Position numbers and translations under genes: made by a program
Part shown: in pieces, positions 1-8,816 of the stretch
How positions within the stretch are numbered: position 1 is the first letter of the stretch
How the letters are laid out: each line of letters starts with the position of its first letter
DNA from: Pseudomonadota bacterium
Lineage (GTDB): Bacteria; Pseudomonadota; Gammaproteobacteria; Burkholderiales; Burkholderiaceae_C
Length of the DNA: 64,000 bases
Direction: 5' to 3'
Assembly: GCA_020161065.1 (NCBI GenBank)
Contig: JAIUPH010000002.1
Location: 38,556 to 102,555, forward strand
The notes under the pieces: generated by a model
Database searches by the model: none
The model's input: only the letters and a program-made list of their open reading frames with translations
What the model was told of the DNA's origin: nothing

Positions 1-38
1 GCTTGCCAACGCCCAGCCGCCGCGCCCGCCCCACGCCG

Positions 39-530
39 ATGAACCAAGCCCGTCCGCTGCTGGTGATCGCGCGCGGCCGCCGCACGCAAGGCGACGATGC
101 CCTGGCGCCGCTGTTGCTGGACCTGCTGCGCAAGGCGCTCGACGACGACGAGTCGCTGCGCCTGGACCTGCTGGAAGAGCAGCAGTACCAGCCCGAGCTG
201 GCACTGGCGCTGGCCGGCCGCGAGCGCGTGCTGCTGCTCGAAACCGACCTCCATGTCAGCCCCCCGTTCGTCACCGAGACGGTGGAGCCCGGCCGCGACG
301 CCAGCCTGGCCAGCCAGGCGCTGACGCCGGCGTCGCTGCTGGCCGTGGTGCGCGAGCTGCACGGCCGCGCCCCGCCGCCGACCACGCTGCTGCGCCTGCA
401 CGCGCACCGCTTCGAGCCCGGCCGCCGCCCCAGCCGCGCCGGCGCCGAGGCGCTGCCGTCGGCGCTGCTGTGGGTGCTGGGCTGGGTCGACGGCAGCCGC
501 GCGGCCGGCCAGCCGCCGGTCAACGGGTGA
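39..530 (+). CDS. Hydrogenase maturation protease (peptidase M52-like)
   Basis: The 163-residue product resembles the nickel-dependent endopeptidases that clip the C-terminal tail of the [NiFe]-hydrogenase large subunit after metal insertion. Support is the N-terminal beta strand followed by a Q-GDDAL-P loop (the family has GN-x-RGDDALGP), a YQPELA segment near residue 56 and an ERVLLLETD strand where the family usually has an Asp-Ala turn. The usual GNP and the second acidic ligand are altered (GRRTQ, ETD), so activity is less certain than the fold. ATG at 39 is chosen because it opens directly on the conserved strand; the frame stays open to the window edge. The stop codon ends one base before the stop of the convergent protease gene. 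The hydrogenase genes themselves would lie off the left edge. Confidence 0.7.
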   Translation: MNQARPLLVIARGRRTQGDDALAPLLLDLLRKALDDDESLRLDLLEEQQYQPELALALAGRERVLLLETDLHVSPPFVTETVEPGRDASLASQALTPASLLAVVRELHGRAPPPTTLLRLHAHRFEPGRRPSRAGAEALPSALLWVLGWVDGSRAAGQPPVNG

Positions 531-3161
531 TCAGCGGGTGATTGAGTCCGAAGTCTCGGTGTTGAGCGCCGGCTTGTAGGTGTAGCCGGCGATCGTGACG
601 TTGGTCACCGTGAAAGTCAGCACCCCGGCGGCGCCCAGCGGTGCGGCAATGAAGTTGACGGTGCCGGTGCTGCCGGTGACGCCGCTTGGCGAGCCGCTGG
701 CAATGCCCGACCAGGTGCCGCTGACCGTGGCGCCGGACACGACCGCGCCGAGCTGGTTGACCACCGTGACCGCGGCCGTGCCGTAGGGGCGCTGGCCGCC
801 CGCCGTCTGCAGGCCCATGGTGATGCCGGCGATGCGCACCGTGGGCGCCGGCGCCGCCACCGTGATGGTGGTCGTCTTGGTGCTGCTGAGCCCCAGGTTG
901 TCGGTCACCTTGAGCTGCGCCGTGTAGCTGCCGGCGGCGGTGTAGACGTGGCTGGCGCTGGCCCCGCTGGCGCTGCCGCCGTCGCCGAAAGTCCACTGGT
1001 AGCTGGCGATGCTGCCGTCGGCGTCGGCCGATCCGGCGGCCGAGAAGGCCACGGTCAGCGGCGCGGTGCCGCTCACCGGCGTGGCGCTGAGCACCGCCGT
1101 CGGCGCCTGGTTGACGACGGCGATCGAGTCCGAGGTCTCGGTGTTGGCCGCCGGCGTGTAGGTGTAGCCGTTGATCGTCACGCCGGTCACCGTGAACACG
1201 AAGCTGCCGACGCCGCCGCTGGCCGCGCTGGTGAAGCTGGCGACGCCGCTGCCGTTGGTCGTGACGCTGCCGCTGCCCGTCGCCAGGCCCGACCAGGTGC
1301 CGCTGACCGTGGCGCCGGCGATCGCCGCGCCCTGGCCGTTGACGACCTTGACGGCGGCCACGCCGACGTTGAGGCTGCCCGACTTGGCCACGCTCATCGC
1401 GATGTCGGCCACGCGCACGGTCGGCGGCGGCGCGGCCGCGCTGACCGTGATGGCCACCGTCTTGCTGCTGCTGGCCCCCAGGTTGTCGGTGACGGTGAGC
1501 TGTGCCGTGTAGCTGCCGGCGGTCGAGTAGACGCGGCTGGCCGTCGCGCCGCTGGCGGTGGCGCCGTCGCCGAAGGTCCACAGGTAGCTGGCGATGCTGC
1601 CATCGGGGTCGCTCGAACCGGCCGCCGAGAAGGCCACCGTCAGCGGCAGCGTGCCGCTGGTCGGCGTCGCGCTCAGCACCGCCACCGGCGGCTGGTTGGC
1701 CACCGCCAGCGAGGTGATCTTCAGGCTGTAGTTGCCCAGGCTGCCGTAGTTGCTGTAGCCGTCGGTCGCCGGGTTGCCCTTGCCGACGCCCTGCACGCTG
1801 ACGTAGTAGACGCCCGCCGTCGTGACGTTGAAGCTGATGCCGGCGTTCAGCGCGTCGGTCGGGTTGGCGCTGGCCAGCACGGTGCCGGCGGCGTTGCGCA
1901 ACTGGATCAGCGCGTCGAGGTTGGGCGAGCGCGCGGCCGGGCTCAGCGTCACCGTCACGGCGCCGGCAGCGGCGCTGAAGCTGAACATGTCGACGTCGGT
2001 CGGCCGCTCGATCACGCCCGACACGCCATAGCTGTTGATGCCGCCCGCGGTGGTCGGCGTCAGGATGGTTGCCGTGGCCTGGGTGTCGCCGTGGTCGTCC
2101 AGGCGGATCGGCAGGCCGTTGGCCTCCATCACCACGTAATCGTCCTGCACGTTGTTGGCGCCGCTGTACTGGCCCTTGCTCCACTGCACCAGCAGCTTGG
2201 TGTAGCCCGAGCCCATGATCGGCGCCCAGCCGGTGGCGCCGCTGCCATGGCCGGAGTAGTAGGCCGTGGTCGCGGTGCCGTCGTGCTGCAGCCCCATGTT
2301 GTGGCCGGCCTCGTGCGAGACGGCCTCGGCCACGTACTTCTCGTTGCCCGTGCCCAGCATGTCGTAGAACACCAGCGCCGGCTTGTGGCTGTTGCCGACC
2401 TCGTCGAAGGCGCCGACGTAGGCCACGCCGCCGCAGCTGCAGTTGTAGACGCCGCTCAACTTCGTAATGACGACCGTGGTGCCGAACACCTGGTCGGCGC
2501 TGCTGCTGCGGGTCAGCACGTCGGCCGCCGGTGCCTCGGTGGTGACGTCGACGTCGAAAGGCGCGTAGTCCTCGGCCACGCGCTGCCAGATGGCCTGGAT
2601 GCGCTGCAGCTCGGCGGTGTTGAACGAATAGGGCAGCCCGTCCAGGTCGAAAGGCAGCGCGGTGATCGTCGTGCTGCCGCTGTTCCAGGCGGTGCCGGCA
2701 ATCGTCGCGCCCTTGAAGTTGAGGTAGATCGTGCGCTTGGCGCCGGGCCGGCTGTGCAGCAAGAAGGTCTGGTCCACCGGCAGCAGGTTGCCGTCGAGCA
2801 CGCTCTGCTCGGCCGCCGTGGCCGCCGGCAGCGGGCCTTCGAGCTGGTCTTCGACGAACAGCCGGCCGTTGCGGTCGATGCGCAGGTTGCGGTCGTTCAG
2901 CAGCAGCGCCTTGAACTCGTCGGCCGACTTGCCGTAGTACGCCGCCACATCGGGCAGCGCCGTGCCCAGCAGCTCGACGGCGCGCGCCCCGCCCGACTTG
3001 GGGTCGATCAGCACCAGCTCGGGGAACGCCGCCTTGGCGCCGTGCACGCGCAAGGCCGCGGGGTTGGGCGGGTCGGCGGCCAGCGTCGTCAGTGGTGACA
3101 CGACGCCGGCGGCCAACAGCAAGGCCGCCGCGGCCCAGCGCAGCAAGGGTTTCAGGCTCAT
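531..3161 (-). CDS. Secreted zinc metalloprotease with two PKD/Ig-like modules
   Basis: An 876-residue exported protein. A signal peptide (about 1-29, hydrophobic core then LAA) precedes a metzincin-type catalytic region with HEAGHNMGLQHD at about 283-294, the HExxHxxGxxH zinc site with an Asp after the third His, and an upstream segment with paired cysteines (YNCSCGG). A PPC-like beta domain follows (about 355-485), then PKD1 (490-573, WTFGDG), an Ig-like domain (580-680), PKD2 (685-768) and a second Ig-like domain (775-874). The two PKD-Ig units are near copies, each ending in NTETSDSI. It probably digests extracellular protein, with the PKD parts binding substrate or spacing the enzyme from the surface. 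The substrate is unknown. It converges on the M52-like gene with no intergenic base. Confidence 0.87.
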   Translation of the reverse strand: MSLKPLLRWAAAALLLAAGVVSPLTTLAADPPNPAALRVHGAKAAFPELVLIDPKSGGARAVELLGTALPDVAAYYGKSADEFKALLLNDRNLRIDRNGRLFVEDQLEGPLPAATAAEQSVLDGNLLPVDQTFLLHSRPGAKRTIYLNFKGATIAGTAWNSGSTTITALPFDLDGLPYSFNTAELQRIQAIWQRVAEDYAPFDVDVTTEAPAADVLTRSSSADQVFGTTVVITKLSGVYNCSCGGVAYVGAFDEVGNSHKPALVFYDMLGTGNEKYVAEAVSHEAGHNMGLQHDGTATTAYYSGHGSGATGWAPIMGSGYTKLLVQWSKGQYSGANNVQDDYVVMEANGLPIRLDDHGDTQATATILTPTTAGGINSYGVSGVIERPTDVDMFSFSAAAGAVTVTLSPAARSPNLDALIQLRNAAGTVLASANPTDALNAGISFNVTTAGVYYVSVQGVGKGNPATDGYSNYGSLGNYSLKITSLAVANQPPVAVLSATPTSGTLPLTVAFSAAGSSDPDGSIASYLWTFGDGATASGATASRVYSTAGSYTAQLTVTDNLGASSSKTVAITVSAAAPPPTVRVADIAMSVAKSGSLNVGVAAVKVVNGQGAAIAGATVSGTWSGLATGSGSVTTNGSGVASFTSAASGGVGSFVFTVTGVTINGYTYTPAANTETSDSIAVVNQAPTAVLSATPVSGTAPLTVAFSAAGSADADGSIASYQWTFGDGGSASGASASHVYTAAGSYTAQLKVTDNLGLSSTKTTTITVAAPAPTVRIAGITMGLQTAGGQRPYGTAAVTVVNQLGAVVSGATVSGTWSGIASGSPSGVTGSTGTVNFIAAPLGAAGVLTFTVTNVTIAGYTYKPALNTETSDSITR

Positions 3162-3265
3162 GGGGGACTACGGCAGGAACGACAACAGCGCGCGACTCTA
3201 GGGGGGGCGGCCGGCGCCGCGATGCGGTCAACTGCAAGCGTTCGTTACCAGTGGTCACCGATCGC

Positions 3266-4447
3266 TCAGCCGTTGGTGATCGTCGGTGATGGGGGCGATG
3301 GTGTTGGCACGGCGGTGGCGCCGGCGTCGGGCACCGTGGGCGCGGGCGCTGCCGCGTTTGCAGGGTTCGCCGGGTTCGCCGGCGCGCCGCCGGCCGCGGC
3401 TGCGCGGCCGAGCAGCCGCGCCACCACGCCCATCTTGTGCACCACCGCCGGCGGCAGCAGGAAGGGATAGCTGTCGCTCAAGCCCAGGCTGCGGTTCATC
3501 GCGTTGAGGAACTGGGCCACGGGCAGCCATTGCGACAGCAGCAACTGGTCGGGCGGCAGCGCCTGCAGCGGCTGTTGCGCCGGGTCGGCCTGGGCGGCGG
3601 CGCTGTGCAGGCTCAGGCCCCAGGCGCCGGCGGTCTGCACGGCGTCCTGCACCAGCAGCCAGTGGGCGCAGGTCTCGGCCCAGTCTTCGTGCGGGTGGGC
3701 GCTGGCGTAGGCGCTGATGTAGCGCGACGCCCAATCGCCCGGCGGGCCTTCGCGGTGGTAGCGCATCAAGGCGTCGCCGTAGTCGGCGCGCTCGTCGCCG
3801 AAAGCGGCGCGGAACTCGTCGGCGGCGGCGGCGTCGCCGGCAATCCAGCGGTGGTGCAGGTAGTGCGCGCCTTCGTGCCGCAAATGGCCCAGCAGCGTGC
3901 GCCAGGGTTCGCCGAAAGCGGCGCGCGCCATCTCGCGGCGCACGTCGTCGGCCTCGTCGAGGTTGAGCGTGATCAGCCCGGTGGCGTGGCCGGTCATCAC
4001 CGGCTCGGCGCCGGGCTGCGGCGCCAGGATGTGCAGGCCGAGGCCGAGCGCATCGTCGGGCCCCTGCTTGGGCTGCGGCGAAAGCCCCAGCCGCAGCAGC
4101 GTGTACAGCCAGCGCCGCTTGGCCTGCTCGACGCGCGCCCAACGATCGAGATGCCCTGGCTGCGAGAGGTCGGGGATCGTCAGGTTGAGCCGGCAGCTGC
4201 GGCACAGCGGATGCGGGTCACCGGCGTCGAGCATCCAGTTGCACACGCCGTACTGGCTGCTGTTGGCGCAGGGCCGCAGCGGGGCGCCGCTGTCGCCTTC
4301 GGCCGGAGCGTCGATCGCCGCGTCGGGCGCCCAGGCCAGCAGCCGCAGCAAGCCCGGCACGAAGCCGAGCCGCGCGCCGCAGTTGCCGCATTGGTGGTTC
4401 TCGAAAAAAACGGTTTGTTGGCAGCGGCTGCAGGCGAAAGGCGTCAT
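3266..4447 (-). CDS. Zinc-ribbon putative metallopeptidase (DUF2248/Peptidase_Mx-like)
   Basis: A 393-residue soluble protein. The N-terminus carries paired CxxC sites (CSRC at 6-9, CGNC at 20-23) and further Cys pairs around residues 60-87, consistent with zinc ribbons. The core holds HEGAH at 191-195, an HExxH site, with a downstream HEDWAETCAHW segment that can supply the third ligand. This matches the family of putative zinc-binding metallopeptidases found in many proteobacteria, whose substrate is not known. No signal peptide is seen, so it should act in the cytoplasm. ATG 4447 is preferred over upstream starts because the zinc ribbon begins right there and the upstream in-frame residues are low-complexity and fall on a short tandem repeat. 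The C-terminal 40 residues are Ala/Pro-rich. Confidence 0.78.
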   Translation of the reverse strand: MTPFACSRCQQTVFFENHQCGNCGARLGFVPGLLRLLAWAPDAAIDAPAEGDSGAPLRPCANSSQYGVCNWMLDAGDPHPLCRSCRLNLTIPDLSQPGHLDRWARVEQAKRRWLYTLLRLGLSPQPKQGPDDALGLGLHILAPQPGAEPVMTGHATGLITLNLDEADDVRREMARAAFGEPWRTLLGHLRHEGAHYLHHRWIAGDAAAADEFRAAFGDERADYGDALMRYHREGPPGDWASRYISAYASAHPHEDWAETCAHWLLVQDAVQTAGAWGLSLHSAAAQADPAQQPLQALPPDQLLLSQWLPVAQFLNAMNRSLGLSDSYPFLLPPAVVHKMGVVARLLGRAAAAGGAPANPANPANAAAPAPTVPDAGATAVPTPSPPSPTITNG

Positions 4448-4553
4448 GACGAGATGAGACCAGCACCGGCCGGCCGCCGGCAGCCGCCGACGGCGCGTGC
4501 GCGTGTAGGACGAGGACGACAGCACGCTGGGAACGACACGCAAAAGAGCGACA

Positions 4554-4589
4554 CGCGATTCGGCCCGCGATTCAGCCCACGATTCGGCC
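4554..4589. repeat. Three 12-bp tandem repeats upstream of the metallopeptidase gene
   Basis: Three back-to-back copies of CGCGATTCGGCC with one or two mismatches (4554-4565, 4566-4577, 4578-4589). They lie about 110-140 bases upstream of the ATG at 4447 on the minus strand, in the otherwise geneless 4448-4698 interval, where they could affect promoter spacing. No function can be read from them. Confidence 0.7.
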
Positions 4590-4698
4590 GCCGCCGACAT
4601 CACGTCGGTCGGCCCTTCCCACGCCGGCATGCGACGTTGTCCGACAGCGGCGCCCCAGCCGCGGCGAGACGATGGCGCATCCCTGATCGGAGCCGATC

Positions 4699-5322
4699 AT
4701 GCCTACCACCCGCCACCTGCTGCCCCGTCTGTCGATGGTCTTGCTGCCGGCCGCGGCCGTGCTGATGGCTTCGCTCGCTGCGCAAGCGCAGACTGGCGTG
4801 CAGAGCGACGTCGAAGCCGCCACCGCCGCGGCGTTGCGCGAGCAATCGTCGCTGCGCGTGGAGCTGACGCAGACCGCCGTGATGCCGTCGTCGGCGGCCA
4901 CGCCGAAGGCTCCGGCAATGCCGGTCGCGGGCCAGCCCGCCGCCTTCGACGCCGCCACGCAGACCACGGTGTGGGCCGGCGTCGGCCGTGCCGCCATCGG
5001 CCTGGGCGTTCAGCAGCCCTGGCGCGCGCCGACCTGGGCCGCGCCGGCGGCGGCCGAACCGCAGCGCGACGGCCACTTGCTGCTGGCCCTGTCGCTCAAG
5101 ACCTCGGGCAACAGCCGCGTCGTCTGGCAGTCCGAGCCGCTGGGCGCCACGCCGGCCGATGGTGGCATCGCGGCACCGGCGCGCACGCTGGACCTGCGCC
5201 GCAGCGACCCCTACCGCAGCCTGCTGCGCGGTTCGCTGCGCATGCAATTGGGTCGCGACACGGCGCTGACGCTCAAGCCGCGCGGCCGCCGCCTCGGCGT
5301 GGTGCTCAGCAGTCAGTGGTAG
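4699..5322 (+). CDS. Exported protein of unknown function
   Basis: A 207-residue protein that I do not recognise. It starts with a clear signal peptide (hydrophobic stretch about 11-25, then SLAAQAQ as a likely cleavage region). The mature part is rich in Ala, Pro and Gln up to about residue 120, followed by a segment with alternating hydrophobic residues (LLLALSLK, SLRMQLGR, LTLKPRG, LGVVLSSQW) that looks like beta strands ending in an aromatic residue. The family may be a small periplasmic or outer-membrane-associated beta protein, but that is inference. A short GGAG lies about 8 bases before the ATG. It stands alone, divergent from the metallopeptidase gene and 98 bases upstream of the hybrid kinase. 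Confidence 0.6.
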   Translation: MPTTRHLLPRLSMVLLPAAAVLMASLAAQAQTGVQSDVEAATAAALREQSSLRVELTQTAVMPSSAATPKAPAMPVAGQPAAFDAATQTTVWAGVGRAAIGLGVQQPWRAPTWAAPAAAEPQRDGHLLLALSLKTSGNSRVVWQSEPLGATPADGGIAAPARTLDLRRSDPYRSLLRGSLRMQLGRDTALTLKPRGRRLGVVLSSQW

Positions 5323-5364
5323 GCGCCCTTCGCGCTCGCCCGTTTCGCGGGGTGCGCGGCCGAC

Positions 5365-5382
5365 TGTAGGAGCCAGACTACA
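5365..5382. promoter_or_regulatory. Inverted repeat upstream of the hybrid-kinase operon
   Basis: TGTAG at 5365-5369 and its complement CTACA at 5378-5382 are separated by 8 bases, 39 bases before the ATG of the kinase gene. The outline GTAGGA-N6-CTAC-like recurs at 23534-23549. It may be an operator or the -10/start region of the promoter. Confidence 0.35.
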
Positions 5383-5420
5383 TACGCCGCGGCGGCCGCT
5401 GGGCAGAATCGCCCGGCCCC

Positions 5421-8400
5421 ATGCCGCCCATGCCGAATACCGCCGACGCCGCCCCCACCGCCGCTTCCGCCGCCACGTCCATCCCCGTTCGCTCGCGCGG
5501 CTGGCTGCCGCTAGGCACCGGCGTCGCTTTCGCGGCGGCGCTGGTCGCCATCGTGCTGATCGCGCTGGTGACCTTCTATGCCACGGTCGGCACGCGCGAG
5601 GCCTCGGCGCGCACCAAGACCTCGATGGAGACGCTGGAGCAGCTGCAGACCCTGCTGTCGGGCCTCAAGGATGCCGAGACCGGCCAGCGCGGCTTCCTGC
5701 TGACCGGCGCCGAGCCCTACCTCGAGCCCTACAACAGCGGCCGCGCCGCGCACGCCGCGCACGAGCAGAAGCTGCGCGAGCTGCTGGCCGACGACCGGCG
5801 GCAGATGGAGCGGCTCGACGCGCTGGCGCCGCTGGTGGCGCAGCGCATGGCCGAGCTGGAAGAGTCGATCGAGCTGCGCCGCAAGGGCGACATCGCGTCC
5901 GCGGTCGACATGGTGCGCAACAACCGCGGCAAGGCGACGATGGATCGCATCCGCCAGGTGGTGGCGACGATGATCGCCGACGAGCAGGCCACGCTGCAGC
6001 AGCGCCAAGCGGGCTGGGACGCCAGCTCCGCGCGCACCGCGCGCATCGTGCTCGGCGGCGCGCTGCTGCTGCTGGCGCTGACGCTGGCGGCGGCGATCGT
6101 CGCCGCGCGCGACCACCGCGCGCGCGAAGACGAGCTGTGGATCCGCGCCGGCACCACCGCGCTGGTGCGCGAGCTGCAGGGCGAGCAGCGGCTGGACCAG
6201 CTGGCCGAACGGCTGCTGGCGCTGCTCGGCCGCCTGCTCGACGCCCCGCTGGCAGCGCTGTACGGGCGCGAGGCCGACGGCAGCCTGCAACTCCTGGCCG
6301 CGCTCGGCGCCGCGCGCGACACGCTGCCGCCGCGCATCGCGCCCGGCGACGGGCTGGCGGCCCAAGCCGCTGCCAAGGGCCGCGCGCTGCATGTGCGCGA
6401 GCTGCCGGCCGAACACGCGCTGCAGCTCGGCTCGGCACTCGGCCGCAGCCGCCCGCGCGAGCTGATGGTGGTGCCGGCGCGCCACCACGGCCAGGTGCAG
6501 GCGGTGCTGGAGCTCGGCTTTCTGCGCCCGGTCGACGCGGCGCAGCGCAGCTTGCTGGCGCGCGCCGCCGATGCGCTGGCCGCCGCCGTCGACGGCGCTC
6601 GCGACCGCAGCCGGCTGGAGCAGTTGCTCGAAGAAACGCGCCGGCAGGCCGAGGAGCTGCAGGCGCAGGAAGAAGAGCTGCGCGTCAGCAACGAAGAGCT
6701 GGAGCAGCAAAGCAGCGTGCTGCGCGAATCGCAGGTCGAGCTGCAGGCGCAGACGCGCGCGCTGGCCGCCGCCAGCCGCTACAAGAGCGAGTTCCTGGCC
6801 AACATGTCGCACGAGTTGCGCACGCCGCTGAACAGCTCGCTGATCCTCTCGCGGCTGCTGATCGACAACAAGCCCGGCACCCTGGACGCCGAACAAGTGC
6901 GTTATGCGCGCGCCATCCACGACGCCAACAACGACCTGCTGGCGTTGATCAACGACATCCTCGACCTGTCCAAGATCGAGGCCGGCCGCGCCGACCTGCA
7001 CGCCGAAAGCGTCGACCTCGCGGCGCTGGTGCAGCGCCTGCGCAGCGGCTTCGAGATGACGGCGCGCGACAAGGGCCTGCAGTTCGACACCGTCATCGAG
7101 CCCGGCACGCCGGCCACCCTGCGCAGCGACGGCCAGCGCCTGGCCCAGGTGCTGAAGAACCTGCTGTCCAACGCCATCAAGTTCACCGCCCAGGGCCGCG
7201 TGGCGCTGCGGCTGCGGCCGTCCGCGGCGCTCGGCGGCGACGGCGGCGTGCGCTTCGAGGTGCACGACACCGGGCTCGGCATCGCGCCGGACAAGCAAGG
7301 CCTCATCTTCGAAGCCTTCCGCCAGGCCGACGGCAGCACCAGCCGCCAGTTCGGCGGCACCGGGCTCGGCTTGTCGATCTCGCGCGAGCTGGTGCAGCGC
7401 ATGGGCGGCCACATCGCGGTGGACAGCACGCCGGGCCGCGGCAGCGTGTTCAGCGTGGAGCTGCCGGCCGAGCTTCCGGCGCAGGCCGAGGCATCGGCCG
7501 CGCCGGCTGCCCCCGCCGCGGCGGCGCCGTGGTCGGCGGCCATGCCATCCTTGCCGCCGGCGCCCTTGCCACCGCCGGCCGCGGCGGCGGCGCCGGCCAC
7601 CCCGCGCCCGGCCGACGGCCGCCGCGTGCTGCTGGCGGTGGAAGACGACAGCCGCTTCGCCGACGTGCTGCAAGGCCTGGTGCACGAGGCCGGCTTCGAC
7701 TGCGTGGTCGCCGGCAGCGCCGCCGAGGCGCTGGCGCTGGCGCGCGAGCTGCTTCCCGCCGGCGTGCTGTTGGACGTGGGCCTGCCCGACGTGTCGGGCC
7801 TGTCGGTGCTGGAGCGGCTGAAGGCCGACCCCGCCACCCGCCACATCCCGGTGCACGTGGTCTCGGCCAGCGAGCGCAGCCCGGCGGCGCTGCAGATGGG
7901 CGCCATCGGCCACCTCGTCAAGCCGGCGCGGCGCGAGCAGCTCGTCGAGGCCATCGAACGGCTGCGCGACCATGCCGACCAGCGGCCGCGCCGGCTGCTC
8001 ATCGTCGAGGACGACGCCACGCTGCGCGACAGCCTGCAGCAACTGCTGGGCGGCAGCGGCGTCGAGATCGTCACCGTGGGCACCGTGGCGGCCGCGCTGC
8101 AGGCGCTGGCCGGCAACAGCTTCGACTGCATGGTGACCGACCTCTCGCTCCCGGACGGCAGCGGCTTCGACCTGCTGGAGCGCATGGCCACCGACCCGGC
8201 CAGCGCCTTCCCGCCCGTCATCGTCTACACCGGCCGCGCGCTGAGCCGCGACGATGAGACGCGCTTGCGGCGTTATTCGCAGTCCATCATCGTCAAGGGC
8301 GCGCGCTCGCCCGAGCGGCTGCTCGACGAAGTGACGCTGTTCCTGCACCGCGTGGAGTCGCAGCTGCCCGGCGAGCAGCAGCGACTGCTGCGCGCCGCGC

Positions 8401-8816
8401 GCCAGCGCGACGCCGTGCTCGACGGCCGCCGCATCCTGCTGGCCGAGGACGACGTGCGCAACATCTTCGCGCTGAGCGCGGTGTTCGAGCCGCTCGGCGT
8501 CAAGCTCGACATCGCGCGCAACGGCCGCGAGGCGGTGCAGCGGCTGCAGGCCGCCGACGCGCCCGACATCGACCTCGTGCTGATGGACGTGATGATGCCC
8601 GAGATGGACGGCCTGGCCGCGATGCGCGCCGTGCGCGCCAGCGCCGCGCCGCGGCTGCGCGACGTGCCCATCATCGCGCTCACCGCCAAGGCCATGGCCG
8701 ACGACCGCCAGCAATGCCTGGACGCCGGCGCCAACGACTACCTGGCCAAGCCGATCGACATCGACCGCCTGGTCTCGCTGTGCCGGGTGTGGATGCCCGT
8801 GTGGATGCCCAAATGA
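5421..8816 (+). CDS. Hybrid sensor histidine kinase (CHASE3-GAF-HK-REC-REC-REC)
   Basis: A 1131-residue inner-membrane kinase. Transmembrane helices at about 30-54 and 208-229 bracket a periplasmic CHASE3 domain (DAETGQRGFLLTG near 85-97). A GAF domain (about 240-390) and a Glu/Gln-rich coiled coil (395-450) lead to the dimerisation domain with His464 in SHELRTPLN, then a HATPase domain with the N box (NLLSNAIKFT), DTGLGI and GGTGLGL. An Ala/Pro linker (680-730) joins three receivers with predicted phospho-Asp at 785, 907 and 1056. The first lacks the usual acidic pair in full form (VEDDSR), the second and third look canonical. The gene opens a four-gene operon; its TGA overlaps the next ATG as ATGA. 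Three receivers suggest a relay feeding the CheR/CheB-like and receiver proteins that follow. The input ligand is unknown. Confidence 0.93.
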   Translation: MPPMPNTADAAPTAASAATSIPVRSRGWLPLGTGVAFAAALVAIVLIALVTFYATVGTREASARTKTSMETLEQLQTLLSGLKDAETGQRGFLLTGAEPYLEPYNSGRAAHAAHEQKLRELLADDRRQMERLDALAPLVAQRMAELEESIELRRKGDIASAVDMVRNNRGKATMDRIRQVVATMIADEQATLQQRQAGWDASSARTARIVLGGALLLLALTLAAAIVAARDHRAREDELWIRAGTTALVRELQGEQRLDQLAERLLALLGRLLDAPLAALYGREADGSLQLLAALGAARDTLPPRIAPGDGLAAQAAAKGRALHVRELPAEHALQLGSALGRSRPRELMVVPARHHGQVQAVLELGFLRPVDAAQRSLLARAADALAAAVDGARDRSRLEQLLEETRRQAEELQAQEEELRVSNEELEQQSSVLRESQVELQAQTRALAAASRYKSEFLANMSHELRTPLNSSLILSRLLIDNKPGTLDAEQVRYARAIHDANNDLLALINDILDLSKIEAGRADLHAESVDLAALVQRLRSGFEMTARDKGLQFDTVIEPGTPATLRSDGQRLAQVLKNLLSNAIKFTAQGRVALRLRPSAALGGDGGVRFEVHDTGLGIAPDKQGLIFEAFRQADGSTSRQFGGTGLGLSISRELVQRMGGHIAVDSTPGRGSVFSVELPAELPAQAEASAAPAAPAAAAPWSAAMPSLPPAPLPPPAAAAAPATPRPADGRRVLLAVEDDSRFADVLQGLVHEAGFDCVVAGSAAEALALARELLPAGVLLDVGLPDVSGLSVLERLKADPATRHIPVHVVSASERSPAALQMGAIGHLVKPARREQLVEAIERLRDHADQRPRRLLIVEDDATLRDSLQQLLGGSGVEIVTVGTVAAALQALAGNSFDCMVTDLSLPDGSGFDLLERMATDPASAFPPVIVYTGRALSRDDETRLRRYSQSIIVKGARSPERLLDEVTLFLHRVESQLPGEQQRLLRAARQRDAVLDGRRILLAEDDVRNIFALSAVFEPLGVKLDIARNGREAVQRLQAADAPDIDLVLMDVMMPEMDGLAAMRAVRASAAPRLRDVPIIALTAKAMADDRQQCLDAGANDYLAKPIDIDRLVSLCRVWMPVWMPK

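Noticed and set aside
948-3098. Long plus-strand frame opposite the secreted protease
   Set aside because: Arg/Ala/Gly/His-rich with no motif; the minus strand has a signal peptide, zinc site and PKD domains.
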